From Lolium rigidum (lineage: Eukaryota > Streptophyta > Magnoliopsida > Poales > Poaceae): a stretch of DNA of 64,000 nucleotides. Below the pieces are notes generated by a model. The model was not told the DNA's origin, ran no database searches, and saw nothing but the letters and a program-made list of their open reading frames with translations. The DNA lies in NCBI RefSeq assembly GCF_022539505.1, contig NW_025899960.1:186001-250000 (forward strand), given 5' to 3'. This document shows, in pieces, positions 12,201 to 23,631 of this stretch (position 1 is its first letter; every line of letters begins with the position of its first letter). The translations under genes were made by a program, and so were the position numbers.

Positions 12201-12386
12201 AGATTATCGGGTAAAGGCTTTAAATCAAAAACAGGATCTTCCTTTGGTGGCGGTGTTGTACCCAAATCTTCCACCGGTAAATCATGCTTGAGAATAGGTT
12301 GGCGACGAAAAATTTCCTCAAGCTCATCTCTTTCTTTCCTAAAAGCTTCACTTTCACTATTCTCCAAATGTTGCTGCAAAGGATTA
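9266..12386 (-). pseudogene. pol: B1 pol: RT, RNase H, integrase, with multiple frame breaks
   Basis: It is collinear with the intact B3 pol (56096-59188). The pieces show the RT palm with FMDD, RNase H, an integrase HHCC zinc finger and a DD35E core. Unlike B3, the second integrase Asp is present (TDGGSHF). Breaks lie near 12130, 11850, 11535, 11230, 10960, 10680 and 9500, and many coincide with CAG replaced by CGAG, CGG or CG. The product would be a polyprotein copying element RNA and inserting cDNA. As read it cannot be translated as one frame, but the break pattern suggests that part of the damage is sequencing error. Confidence 0.85.
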
Positions 12387-13995
12387 TTAGGAACAAGAAC
12401 AATAGATGCACACTTTGCTCCATTTTAAAATCATTACTAGGCAAGTCGGTTTTATAAGGAGTTTTGGTAAATTTAGAAAAGTTAAATTCATAAGGTTCAC
12501 CAACAAATCTAGTCAAAATTTTCTCTTTCTTACAATCTATAATAGCTCCACAAGTATTTAGAAAAGGTCTACCAAAAATGATAGGACAATGATCACTAGC
12601 GACGGAACCAAGTACCAAAAAGTCAGCGGGATATTTAATCTTACCACATAGAACTTCCACATCTCGAACAATACCAATTGGAGAAATAGTTTCTCTATTA
12701 GCCGGATGAATAACCACATCAATATCTTCAAGTTCACAAGAACCAATTTCGTGCATAATCTCCGTGTAAAGCTCATAAGGAATAGCACTAACACTTGCAC
12801 CAATATCACATAAACCATAATAGCAATGATCACCAATTCTAACGAGATAGCATAGGAACACTAACTTGTTTGGATTTATTAGGATGTGAAACAATATTAG
12901 AAGCATCTTCACGAGAAAATAATATGACCATCCTCCACATTTTCAGTCACAAGATCTTTAACTATTGCAACGAGCGGGTTCAATTTTAATTTGTTCTTCG
13001 GAGTTCCTTAGGTTTCTTTTCGCTTTTATTAACTGCACTAGATATGACGAGTACTCCTTCATTTTAGCGGGGAAAGGAGTTTTTTCAATATAAGCTTCGG
13101 GAATAACATTATCAACGAGTTTCAACCACTACACATTTGTTTACGGATGAATCAATTTTATCTTTATACGGTTCATGATACTTATCAAAATTCTTCTTAG
13201 GCAGTTCATAATGAGAGGCAAAAGCTCTATAAAGATTTGCAACAACTTGGGAATCAAGACCATATGTAGCACTCATATTACGAAATTTATCGGTATCCAT
13301 AAAAGCTTCAATGCATTTATAATCATAAATTATACCCGATTCTCTATCTTTGTCATTCTCCCATCCTTCGGTATTTTCTTGGATCCGATCAAGAAGGTCC
13401 CTTTTAAACTCTTCTTTGTTGCGTGTAAATGATCCGGAACAAGAAGTATCCAGCAAGGTCTTGTCTTGAAAAGAAAGTCTTGCATAGAAATTATCAATAA
13501 TAACATTACCAGGAAGCTCATGAATGGGGCATTTGAGCATTAAAGACTTCAATCTCCCCCAAGCTTGGGCAATACTCTCTCCATCATGAGGCCAGAAATT
13601 ATATATGCGGTTCCGATCTTTGTGAATTTCACTTGGAGGATAAAATTTGGAATAAAATAAAGGCACAATGTCCTCCCAATCAATAGAATCACCATTCTTC
13701 GAGCAATTTATACCGGTGCGCCGCTTTACCGGCCAGCGATATAGTGAATAGTTTCTTCCTAACTTCATTCATAGAAATACCTGCACATTTGAATAACCCG
13801 CATAATTCATGCAAAAACGAGTAAATGATCACCGGGATGGACAGTTCCATCCCCTTCATAGCGGTTATCCATAACACGTTCAATAATTTTCATAGGTATT
13901 TTATATGGTACTACTTCCTCACACGGCGCTTCATCCACTACCGTTGCGGTAGTAGTAGATTTCCCAAATAGAAATTGAAGAGAAGATCTCTCCAT
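12387..13995 (-). pseudogene. gag: B1 gag-protease, broken frame
   Basis: The ATG at 13995 begins a gag closely matching B3 (start MERSSL) and the A3 gag. It includes the retrotransposon gag domain (about 13800-13350) and an aspartic protease with DIGAS and a later FGRPFLNT motif (12890-12540). Breaks lie near 13812, 13720, 13075 and 12845; those at 13812 and 13045 sit where B3 has CAG. Gag would form the particle and the protease would cut the polyprotein. The protease region runs into pol without a stop, so gag-protease-pol was probably one frame. Confidence 0.8.
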
Positions 13996-14080
13996 AATGA
14001 TTTATAGCGAGCGAGCGAGAAATAAAATCAGCACAAACGGTAAATTTCCTTACCAAGTCCACTTACCAATAGCGCTTCAC

Positions 14081-14098
14081 TCCCCGGCAACGGCGCCG
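14081..14098 (-). other. B1 primer binding site, tRNA-Asp type
   Basis: On the minus strand this reads CGGCGCCGTTGCCGGGGA. The expected first base T is C here because the flanking CTGG reads TCGG. Otherwise it matches the tRNA-Asp 3' end. It lies 12 bp from the LTR end. Confidence 0.85.
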
Positions 14099-14110
14099 AG
14101 AAAATAGTCT

Positions 14111-15621
14111 TGATGACCCACAAGTATAGGGGGTGTATCGTAGTACTTTCGATAAATAAGAGTGTCGAACCCAACGAGGAGCGAAGGTGTTGACAAGCGA
14201 GTTTCGATGAAGGATTCACTGTAAATGCTCACGGACAAGTATTCGGGGGTTTTGATATTGCGGATAAATAAAGTACGAGTAAGTAAAATGCGAGAGAAAT
14301 AATTGCAGCGAGTGGCCCAATCCTTTTTAGCACAAAGGACAAGCCGGTTTGTTTACTTATAATGACCAAACGTTCCTGAGGACACATGGGGATTTTAGTC
14401 TAGTGCTTTCGCTACATACAGCTGATTAATCTTCATTGTTTTGATAAGTGTTGTGTGGGTGAACCTATGCTAATGCACCGCCCTTCCTAGGACTAATACA
14501 TACTTGTGATTATACCCCTTGCAAGCATCCGCAACTACAAGAAAGTAATTAAGATAAATCTAACCACAGCCTTAAACTGCGAGATCCTGCGATCCCTCCT
14601 GCATCGATATACTAACGGGGGCTTAGGTTTCGTCACTCCGGCAACCCCGCAATTAGCAACCGAATACAAGATGCACTCCCCTAGGCCCATAAATGGTGAA
14701 GTGTCGTGTAGTCGACGTTCACACGACACCACTAGAAGAATGACACCACAACTTAAATATCATAACATTGAATATTACTCAACCATAATTCACTACTAGC
14801 ATTTAGACTTCACCCATGTCCTCAAGAACTAAACGAACTACTCACGAGACATCATATGGAATACAATCAGAGGTGATATGATGATGAATAACAATCTGAA
14901 CATAAACCTTGGTTCAATGGTTTCACTCAATAGCATCTACAACAAGTATAGAATAACACCGGGAAAGTTTCCCCTATCAAACAATCAAGATTTAACCCGA
15001 ATTGCTACAGCGATGACGAGGTGCAGCGGTGGTGATGGCGGTGTAGATGGTGGAGATGATGATGATGATGATGGAGATGATGTCCCGCTCGATGACGATG
15101 GCGATGGCGTCGATTTCCCCCTCCGGGAGGGAATTTCCCCGGCGGATTCCTGCCCGCCGGAGAGCTCTTTTCTCTCTGGTGTTCTCCGCCCCGCGAGGCG
15201 GCTGTAACCCTTCGTGAGGATCCCTCTCGGCTTAGGTTTTCGGGACGAAGGAGTACGCGAAGAAAAGGAGGCGAAAAGGGTCGTGGGCCCCCCGAGCATA
15301 GGGTGGCGCGGCCGGGCCTTGGGCCGCGCCGCCCTATGGTCCGGGCCCACGATGGCCCCTCTCTTCTTCCCCTTCGGCTCCCTCCGTCATCCGGAAAAAT
15401 AGGAATTTACGTGAAATTCCCTTCCACGGTTGATCTTCCGAAATATTGCGTTACGACGGTGCTTTTTCCAGCGAGAATCCCGGCTCCGGTGCTTGATCCT
15501 CCAATGATGATGAAACATGCAAAATAGATGAAATAACATAAGTATTGTGTCCCAATATGAAATATATCAATGAATAACAGCAAATTATGATACAAAATAG
15601 TGATGCAAATTGGACGTATCA
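14111..15621 (-). repeat. B1 5' LTR
   Basis: 1511 bp, partner of 5135-6651. In the first 200 bp on the plus strand, nearly every CAG of the partner is altered to CG, CGG or CGAG (for example 14182, 14198, 14232 and 14261), while surrounding bases are identical. Confidence 0.93.
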
Positions 15622-15656
15622 CCCAGCATGCTAGTTATCTTATTGGAGAGACACCT

Positions 15657-17254
15657 TGATACGTCTCCAACGTATCGATAATTTCTTATGTTCCATGCTA
15701 CTTTATTGATGATACCTACATGTTTTATGCACATTATATGTCATATTTATGCATTTTCTGGAACTAACCTATTAATGAGATGCCGAAGAGCCAGTTGCTG
15801 TTTTCGGCTGTTTTTGGTTTCAGAAATCCTAGTAAGGAAATATTCTCGGAATTGGACGAAATCTTCGCCCAGGGTCCTATTTTTGCACGGAGCTTCCAGA
15901 AGACCGAAGGAGAGTCGAAGTGGGGCCACGAGGTGGCCAGGGGATAGGGCGGCGCGGCCCAAGCCCTGGCCGTGCCGGCCTGCCCCCTGGGCCCCTCGTG
16001 CCGCCTCTTGACCTGCCCTTTCGCCTACTTAAAGCCCCCGTCGCGAAACCCCCAGTACCGAGAGCCACGATACGGAAAACCTTCCAGAGACGCCGCCGCC
16101 GCGAATCCCATCTCGGGGGATTCAGGAGATCGCCTCCGGCACCCTGCCGGAGAGGGGATTCATCTCCCGAAGGACTCTTCATCGCCATGATCGCCTCCGG
16201 AGTGATGAGTGAGTAGTTCACCCCTGGACCATGGGTCCATAGCGGTAGCTAGATGGTCGTCTTCTCCTTGTTGTGCTTCATTGTTGGATCTTGTGAGCTG
16301 CCTAACATGATCAAGATCATCTATATGTAATACTATATGTTGTGTTTGTCGGGATCCGATGGATAGAGAATACTATGTTATGGTGATTATCAATCTATTG
16401 TTTATGTGTTGTTTATGATCTTGCATGCTCTCCGTTATTAGTAGAGGCTGCGGCCAAGTTTGTACTCTTAACTCCAAGAGGGAGTATTTATGCTCGATAG
16501 TGGGTTCATGCCTTCATTGACACCGGGACGAGTGACGAGAAAGTTCTAAGGTTGTGATGTGCTTGTTGCCACTAGGGATAAAACATTGATTCTATGTCTA
16601 AGGATGTAGTTGTCGATTACATTACGCACCATACTTAATGCAATTGTACTGTTGCTTAGCAACTTAATGCTGAATGGGGTTCGGATGATAACTCTGAAGG
16701 TGGACTTTTTAGGCATAGATGCAGTTGGATGGCGGTCTATGTACTTTTTCGTAATGCCCAATTAAATCTCACTATATTTATCATATCATGTGCATGCATT
16801 GTTATGCCCTTCTCTATTTGTCAATTGCCCGACTGTAATTTGTTCACCCAACATGCTTTATCTTATGGGAGAGACACCTCTAGTGAACTGTGGACCCCGG
16901 TCCTATTCTTTACATAGCATACAATCTACTGCAATTGTGTTTTACTTGTTTTCTTTGCAAACATCTTCCACTCGATACGTTTAATCCTTTGTTACGGCAA
17001 GCCGGTGAGATTGACAACCTCACTTGTTTCGTTGGGGCAAAGTACTTTGGTTTTGTTGTGCGAGATTCCACGTTGGCGCCGGAATCCCTGTTGTTGCGCC
17101 GCATCACATTTCGCCACCATCAACCTTCAACGTGCTTCTTGGCTCCCTCTTGGTTCGATTAAACCTTGGTTTCTTTACGAGGGAAAACTTGCTATCGTGC
17201 GCATCATACCTTCCTCTTGGGGTTCCCAACGAACGTGTGAGTTACACGCCATCA
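15657..17254 (+). repeat. A2 5' LTR
   Basis: It starts TGATACGTCTCC and ends CGCCATCA. It carries the GC palindrome near 15930-16000 and a TATA-like CTACTTAAAG near 16025. It is directly followed by the leader and an altered PBS. Confidence 0.93.
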
Positions 17255-17264
17255 AGCTCTTTTT

Positions 17265-17282
17265 ACGGCGCCGTTGCGGGGA
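17265..17282 (+). other. A2 primer binding site, altered
   Basis: ACGGCGCCGTTGCGGGGA differs from the standard TGGCGCCGTTGCCGGGGA at the start (CTGG read as ACGG) and by one lost C. If real, priming by tRNA-Asp would be weakened; the first change fits the CTG error pattern seen elsewhere in this copy. Confidence 0.7.
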
Positions 17283-17506
17283 GATCAAGACACGCTGGAA
17301 GGGGAGTCTCCACTTCTCAATCTCTTTACTTTGTTTTTGTCTTGCTTTATTTTATTTACTATTTTGTTTGCTGCACTAAATCAAAATACAAAAAAATTAG
17401 TTGCTAGTTTTACTTTATTTACTGTCTTGCTCTCTATATCAAAAACACAAAAAAATTAGTTACTTGCATTTACTTTATCTAGTTTGCTTTATTTACTGTT
17501 GCTAAA

Positions 17507-18297
17507 ATGAATACCCCTGAAAATACTAAGTTGTATGACTTCACAAACGCAAATAATAATGATTTCCTATGCACACCTATTGCTCCACCTGCTACTACAG
17601 CAGAATTCTTTGAAATTAAACCTGCTTTACTTGAACTTGGTTATGAGAGATCAATTTTCCGGTGTTAGTTACGATGATGTTGCTGCCCATCTCAATAATT
17701 TTGTTGAACTTTGTGAAATGCAAAAGTATAAAGATGTAGATGGTGATATTATTAAATTGAAAGTGTTTCCTTTCTCATTAAGAGGAAGAGCTAAAGATTG
17801 GTTGCTATCTTTGCCTAAGAATAGTATTGATTCATGGACTAAATGTAAGGATGCTTTTATTGGTAGATATTATCCTCCCGCTAAAATTATATCTTTGAGA
17901 AGTAGCATAATGAATTTTAAGCAATTAGATACTGAACATGTTGCTCAAGCATGGGAGAGAATGAAAACTTTGGTAAAGAATTGCCCAACCCATGGACTGA
18001 CTACTTGGATGATCATCCAAACCTTCTATGCAGGACTAAATTTTTCTTCGCGGAATTTATTGGATTCAGCTGCTGGAGAGCTCCACAAGGTAAGAAGGAA
18101 CAGGAAAGGTCACACTCGGAAGATCCCTGCTAAAACTATTGGGAGCAGTCATAGATGTGGGAGAAGGCATCTTGGATTTCACCTCTATACCAGGGGGAAA
18201 TCATACATTTCCTAAATCAAAGAGAAAGGAAAACAACAAGAAAGGTAAGGATAAAGCCTAAGGTAAGGATGATGCACTACCATCCGATGTTACTTGA
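17507..18297 (+). pseudogene. gag: A2 gag, frameshifted and internally deleted
   Basis: The ATG at 17507 opens a frame for about 48 codons. It is then broken near 17640 and continues in another frame to about 18070 with a clear gag domain (FPFSLRGRAKDWL, AQAWERMKTLVKNCP, QTFYAGL...LLDSAAGE). After 18070 the sequence jumps to a fragment normally further downstream (RAPQGKK), indicating an internal deletion, and ends with a TGA at 18295-18297 shared with A1. There is no zinc knuckle and no protease. This gag differs from both the A1 and A3 gags. Confidence 0.75.
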
Positions 18298-20868
18298 TTT
18301 GCACTTTCTGCGCCTAGCTGAAAGGCGTTAAAGAAAAGCGCTTATGGGAGACAACCCATGTTTTTACTACAGTACTTGTTTTATATTTGAGTCTTGGAAG
18401 TTGTTTACTACTGTAGCAACCTCTCCTTATCATGTTTATGTGCCAAGTAAAGTTTCTATGTTATAGTTGATGTTATATTTGGGATCGCTGCGCAGAAACA
18501 GCATTGCTGTCTGTCACGAATCTGGGCACAGTTCTCTGTATAAAATTCGAAAAAATCTGCCAATTTACGAGCGTGATCCTCAGATATGTACGCAACTTTC
18601 ATTAGTTTTGAGTTTTTCCATTTGAGCAAGTCTGGTGCCAGATTTAAATTCGTCTTTATGGACTGTTCTGTTTTTGACAGATTCTGCCTTTTATTTCGCA
18701 TTGCCTCTTTTGCTATGTTGGATTTATTTCTTTGATCCATTAATGTCCAGTAGCTTTATGCAATGTCCAGAAGTGTAAAGAATGATTGTGCCACCTCTGA
18801 ACATGTGAATTATTAATTGTGCACTAACCCTCTATTGAGTTTGCTTGAAGTTTGGTGTGAAGGAAGTTTTCAAGGGTCAAGAGAGGAGAATGATATACTA
18901 TGATCAAGAGGAGTGAAAGCTCTAAGCTTGGGGATGCCCCCGTGGTTCACCCCTGCATATTTTAAGAAGACTCAAGCGTCTAAGCTTGGGGATGCCCAAG
19001 GCATCCCCTTCTTCATCGACAACATCATCGGGTTCCTCCCACGAAACTATATTTTTATTCAATCACATCTTGTGTTCTTTACTTGGAGCGTCGGTTTGTT
19101 TTTGTTTTTGTTTTGTTTGAATAAAATGGATCCTAGCATTCACTTTGTGGGAGAGAGACACGCTCCGCTGTTGCATATGGACAAATATGTCCTTAGGCTT
19201 TACTCATAATGTTCAAGGCGAAGTTTCTTCTTCGTTAAATTGTTATATGGTTGGAATTGGAAAATGCTACATGTAGTAATTCTAAAATGTCTTGGATAAT
19301 GTGATACTTGGCAATTGTTGTGCTCATGTTTAAGCTCTTGCATCATATGCTTTGCACCCATTAATTAAGAAATACATAAAGCTTGCTAAAATTTGATTTG
19401 CATATTTGGTCTCTCTAAGGTCTAGATAATATCTAGTATTGAGTTTTGAACAACAAGGAAGACGGTGTAGAGTCTTATAATGTTTACAATATGTCTTTTA
19501 TGTGAGTTTTGCTGCACCGGTTCATCCTTGAGTTTGCTTCAAATAACCTTGCTAGCCTAAACCTTGTATCGAGAGGGAATACTTCTCATGCATCCAAAAT
19601 CCTTGAGCCAACTACTATGCCATTTGTGTCCACCATACCTACCTACTACATGGTATTTCTCCGCCATTCCAAAGTAAATTGCTTGAGTGCTACCTTTAAA
19701 ATTCCATCATTCACCTTTGCAATATATAGCTCATGGGACAAAATAGCCTTAAAAACTATCGTAGTATTGAATATGTACTTATGCACTTTATCTTTTATTA
19801 AGTTGCTTGTTGTGCGATAACCATGCTTACAGGGAACGCCATCAACTATTGTTGAATATCATGTGAGTTGCTATGCATGTCCGTCTTGTCTGAAGGATCT
19901 ATCATTTTAGTGGTTGGAGCATGCAAAATTGTTAGAGAAGAACATTGGGCCGCTAACTAAAGCCATGAATCATGGTTGAAGTTTCAGTTTTGGACATATA
20001 TCCTCAATCTCATATGAGAAAAATAATCATTGCTACATGCTTATGCATTTAAGAGGAGTCCATTATCTGTTGTCCATGTTGTCCCGGTATGGATGTCTAA
20101 GTTGAGAATAATCAAAAGCGAGAAATCCAAAATGCGAGCATTCTCCTTAGACCTTTGTACGAGCGGCATGGAGGTACCCCTTTGTGACACTTGGTTGAAA
20201 CATGGCATGCAAAGATCCGGTAGTCCAAGCTAAGTAGGACGAGGTGCGGACACTATTAGTATACTATGCATGAGGCTTGCAACTTGTAAGATATAATTTA
20301 CATAACTCATATGCTTTATTACTACCGTTGACAAAATTGTTTCATGTTTTCAAAATAAAAGCTCTAGCACAAATACAACAATCGATGCTTTCCTCTTTGA
20401 AGGACCTTTCTTTTACTTTTATTGTTGAGTCGGTTTACCTATCTCCCTCCACCTTAAGAAGCAAACACTTGTGTGAACTGTGCATTGATTCCTACATACT
20501 TGCATATTGCACTTGTTATACTACTTTATGTTGACAATATCCATGAGATATACATGTTATAAGTTGAAAGCAACCGCTGAAACTTAATCTTCCTTTGTGT
20601 TGCTTCAATACCTTTACTTTGATTTATTGCTTTATGAGTTAACTCTTATGCAAGACTTATTGATGCTTGTCTTGAAGTACTATTCATGAAAAGTCTTTGC
20701 TATATGATTCACTTGCTTACTCATGTCATTACCTTTGTTTTGATCGCTGCATTCATTACATATGTTTACAAATAGTATGATCAAGATTATGATGGCATGT
20801 CACTTCAGAAATTATCTTTGTTATCGTTTTACCTGCTCGGGACGAGCGAGAACTAAGCTTGGGGATGC
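18298..20868 (+). other. A2 3' noncoding region with internal PPT-like copies
   Basis: Collinear with A1 1364-3949. PPT-like CTAAGCTTGGGGATGCC at 18922-18938 and 18980-18996, and the terminal PPT at 20853-20868. A minus-strand ORF at 18456-18740 has counterparts in A1 and A3. No other gene is seen. Confidence 0.75.
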
Positions 20869-22462
20869 CGATACGTCTCCAACGTATCGATAATTTCTTA
20901 TGTTCCATGCTACTTTATTGATGATACCTACATGTTTTATGCACATTATATGTCATATTTATGCATTTTACGGAACTAACCTATTAACGAGATGCCGAAG
21001 AGCCGATTCTTGTTTTACTGCTGTTTTTGGTTTCAGAAATCCTAGTAAGGAAATATTCTCGGAATTGGACGAAATCTTCGCCCAGGGTCCTATTTTTGCA
21101 CGGAGCTTCCAGAAGACCGAAGGAGAGTCGAAGTGGGGCCACGAGGTGGCCAGGGGATAGGGCGGTGCGGCCCAAGCCCTGGCCGCGCCGGCCTGCCCCC
21201 TGGGCCCCTCGTGCCGCCTCTTGACCTGCCCTTTCGCCTACTTAAAGCCCCCGTCGCGAAACCCCCAGTACCGAGAGCCACGATACGGAAAACCTTCCAG
21301 AGATGCCGCCGCCGCGAATCCCATCTCGGGGGATTCAGGAGATCGCCTCCGGCACCCTGCCGGAGAGGGGATTCATCTCCCGGAGGACTCTTCATCGCCA
21401 TGATCGCCTCCGGAGTGATGAGTGAGTAGTTCACCCCTGGACCATGGGTCCATAGCAGTAGCTAGATGGTCGTCTTCTCCTTGTTGTGCTTCATTGTTGG
21501 ATCTTGTGAGCTGCCTAACATGATCAAGATCATCTATATGTAATACTATATGTTGTGTTTGTCGGGATCCGATGGATAGAGAATACTATGTTATGGTGAT
21601 TATCAATCTATTGTTTATGTGTTGTTTATGATCTTGCATGCTCTCCGTTATTAGTAGAGGCTCGGCCAAGTTTGTACTCTTAACTCCAAGAGGGAGTATT
21701 TATGCTCGATAGTGGGTTCATGCCTTCATTGACACCGGGACGGTGACGAGAAAGTTCTAAGGTTGTGATGTGCTTGTTGCCACTAGGGATAAAACATTGA
21801 TTCTATGTCTAAGGATGTAGTTGTCGATTACATTACGCACCATACTTAATGCAATTGTCTGTTGCTTAGCAACTTAATGCTGAATGGGGTTCGGATGATA
21901 ACTCTGAAGGTGGAATTTTTAGGCATAGATGCAGTTGGATGGCGGTCTATGTACTTTGTCGTAATGCCCAATTAAATCTCACTATATTTATCATATCATG
22001 TACATGCATTGTTATGCCCTTCTCTATTTGTCAATTGCCCGACTGTAATTTGTTCACCCAACATGCTCTATCTTATGGGAGAGACACCTCTAGTGAACTG
22101 TGGACCCCGGTCCTATTCTTTACATAGCATACAATCTACTGCAATTGTGTTTTACTTGTTTTCTTTGCAAACATCTTCCACTCGATACGTTTAATCCTTT
22201 GTTACAGCAAGCCGGTGAGATTGACAACCTCACTCGTTTCGTTGGGGCAAAGTACTTTGGTTTTGTTGTGCAGATTCCACGTTGGCGCCGGAATCCCTGT
22301 TGTTGCGCCGCATCACATTTCGCCACCATCAACCTTCAACGTGCTTCTTGGCTCCTCATGGTTCGATTAAACCTTGGTTTCTTTCTGAGGGAAAACTTGC
22401 TACTGTGCGCATCATACCTTCCTCTTGGGGTTCCCAACGAACGTGTGAGTTACACGCCATCA
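20869..22462 (+). repeat. A2 3' LTR
   Basis: 1594 bp, partner of 15657-17254. Its first base reads C instead of T (GCCGATACG where GCTGATACG is expected), again a CTG site. It ends CGCCATCA before the CACCT duplication. Confidence 0.93.
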
Positions 22463-22467
22463 CACCT

Positions 22468-22835
22468 CTAGTGAACTGTGGACCCCGGTCCATTCTTTTA
22501 CATCTGAATACATTCTACTGCTTTTTCTGTTCTTTGCAAACAAACACCATCTTCCACTCGATACGTTTAATCCTTTGTTTTCAGCAAGCCGGTGAGATTG
22601 ACAACCTCACTGTTACGTTGGGGCAAAGTACTTTGATTGTGTTGTGCAGGTTCCACATTGGCGCCGGTTTCACTGGTGTTGCGCCGCACTACACTCCTCC
22701 ACCAACAACCTTCACGTGCTTCTTGGCTCCTACTGGTTCGATAACCTTGGTTTCTTTCTGAGGGAAAACTTACTGCTGTGCGCATCACACCTTCCTCTTG
22801 GGGTTCCCAACGGACGTGTACATCTACGCGCATCA
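22468..22835 (+). repeat. A1 3' LTR, last part
   Basis: This continues the A1 LTR after A2 and ends CGCATCA at 22835. It matches window positions 14-382. The following AGCAC (22836-22840) may be the A1 target duplication, but the left copy is outside the window. Confidence 0.88.
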
Positions 22836-23631
22836 AGCACTCACATGGATGAGTATATGTACAAAAATGAAAACAAATAGAGTTCATACCAGCCTCTCAC
22901 CACAGTCAAGTTGCCGTAGATCGTCATTATTGCCTTTCACTTGTGCAGCTTGAATAATAATATGAAATGAAACCAAGTTCCAACCACCGGAGACCTCTGA
23001 ACTCCCTAATGAACTTTAAAAAACCAAAGAAGAACAACAAATATTTTTGGTGTTTTCGGGTTAGAAACAAGAACAAAAGGAAACAAGAAAACAAAGCAAA
23101 ATCTTTTTGGGTTTTCTCATAGCAAACCAACGATAGCAAATAAAGTAAAATAAGAGCAAAGAACCAAATAAACAAATGGTGAAGAGAAACAACAGAAATA
23201 TTTTTGGTCTTTTTGTGTTTTAGGAAAGAAACAAAGCGAAAACAAGAGAATGCAAACTAACGAAACACGGAAAAACAGGATGGCGAAATCTGCCAAAACC
23301 TGACAATGACATGTAAATCGAATTTAACAAAAATCTTCCGTTGCTCAGCTCAAAAAGTGTTCAACTAATGAAAGTTAGATAACAACCTGGGGCACATGAT
23401 AAAAAAAATTCAACTCAAAATAACGTTCTGGCTGTGCGTACGAATTTGTTTTGGTAACAGCCCAGAATCTGTTTTTGGTCAGCACTTCCCCAAATATCAT
23501 CTCCCTCTCATTAGAAAACCACTCTAAGAAACTAAACAAGTATGTACAAGTATCCAGCAACCATAATATGCAAAGAATGAGTGATGCCGGTATACCTCCC
23601 CCCAAGCTTAGGCTTTTGGCCTAAGTGGAGT
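22836..23631 (-). other. C 3' noncoding region
   Basis: About 800 bp, A-rich on the plus strand, with no convincing gene. It carries a PPT-like purine run (minus strand, 23610-23595: TAAGCTTGGGGGGAGG) 22 bp past the ORF3 stop, matching the position of the internal PPT in the B elements. The region ends where A1 is inserted. Confidence 0.65.

Larger units (their letters stand above)
5135..15621 (-). mobile_element. B1: Athila-like autonomous-type LTR retrotransposon, coding frames broken
   Basis: A complete 10.5-kb minus-strand element with LTRs of 1511 bp (14111-15621) and 1517 bp (5135-6651), flanked by exact CCCAG duplications (5130-5134 and 15622-15626). Order in its own sense: 5' LTR, PBS, gag, protease, RT, RNase H, integrase, ORF3, internal PPT, terminal PPT, 3' LTR. 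It is collinear with B3. Most frame breaks relative to B3 fall at CAG/CTG strings, so it may be less damaged than it looks. Confidence 0.95.
15657..22462 (+). mobile_element. A2: Athila-like non-autonomous LTR retrotransposon
   Basis: A complete 6.8-kb element inserted in the A1 3' LTR, flanked by exact CACCT duplications (15652-15656 and 22463-22467). LTRs are 15657-17254 (1598 bp) and 20869-22462 (1594 bp). They are near-identical apart from differences clustered at CAG/CTG, so it is probably recent. It has a PBS, a truncated gag, noncoding DNA and a PPT, and no protease, RT or integrase. Confidence 0.95.
1..22835 (+). mobile_element. A1: Athila-like non-autonomous LTR retrotransposon, split by B1 and A2
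   Basis: Visible parts are the end of the 5' LTR (1-382), the internal region (383-3949) and a 3' LTR in three pieces (3950-5134, 15627-15656, 22468-22835). The pieces join after removing B1 and A2 with their 5-bp target duplications. The joined LTR end matches the LTR end at the left edge of the window, which shows they are one element. Internally there is a PBS, a short gag-like ORF and about 2.6 kb of noncoding DNA, with no protease, RT or integrase. A1 sits in the 3' region of element C; its left junction is outside the window, so its own target duplication cannot be tested. Confidence 0.9.

Noticed and set aside
13556..13570. PPT-like AAGCTTGGGGGAG (minus) inside B1 gag
   Set aside because: It is the codon string for the conserved gag motif AQAWGRL, and B3 has a mismatch in it; most likely coincidence.
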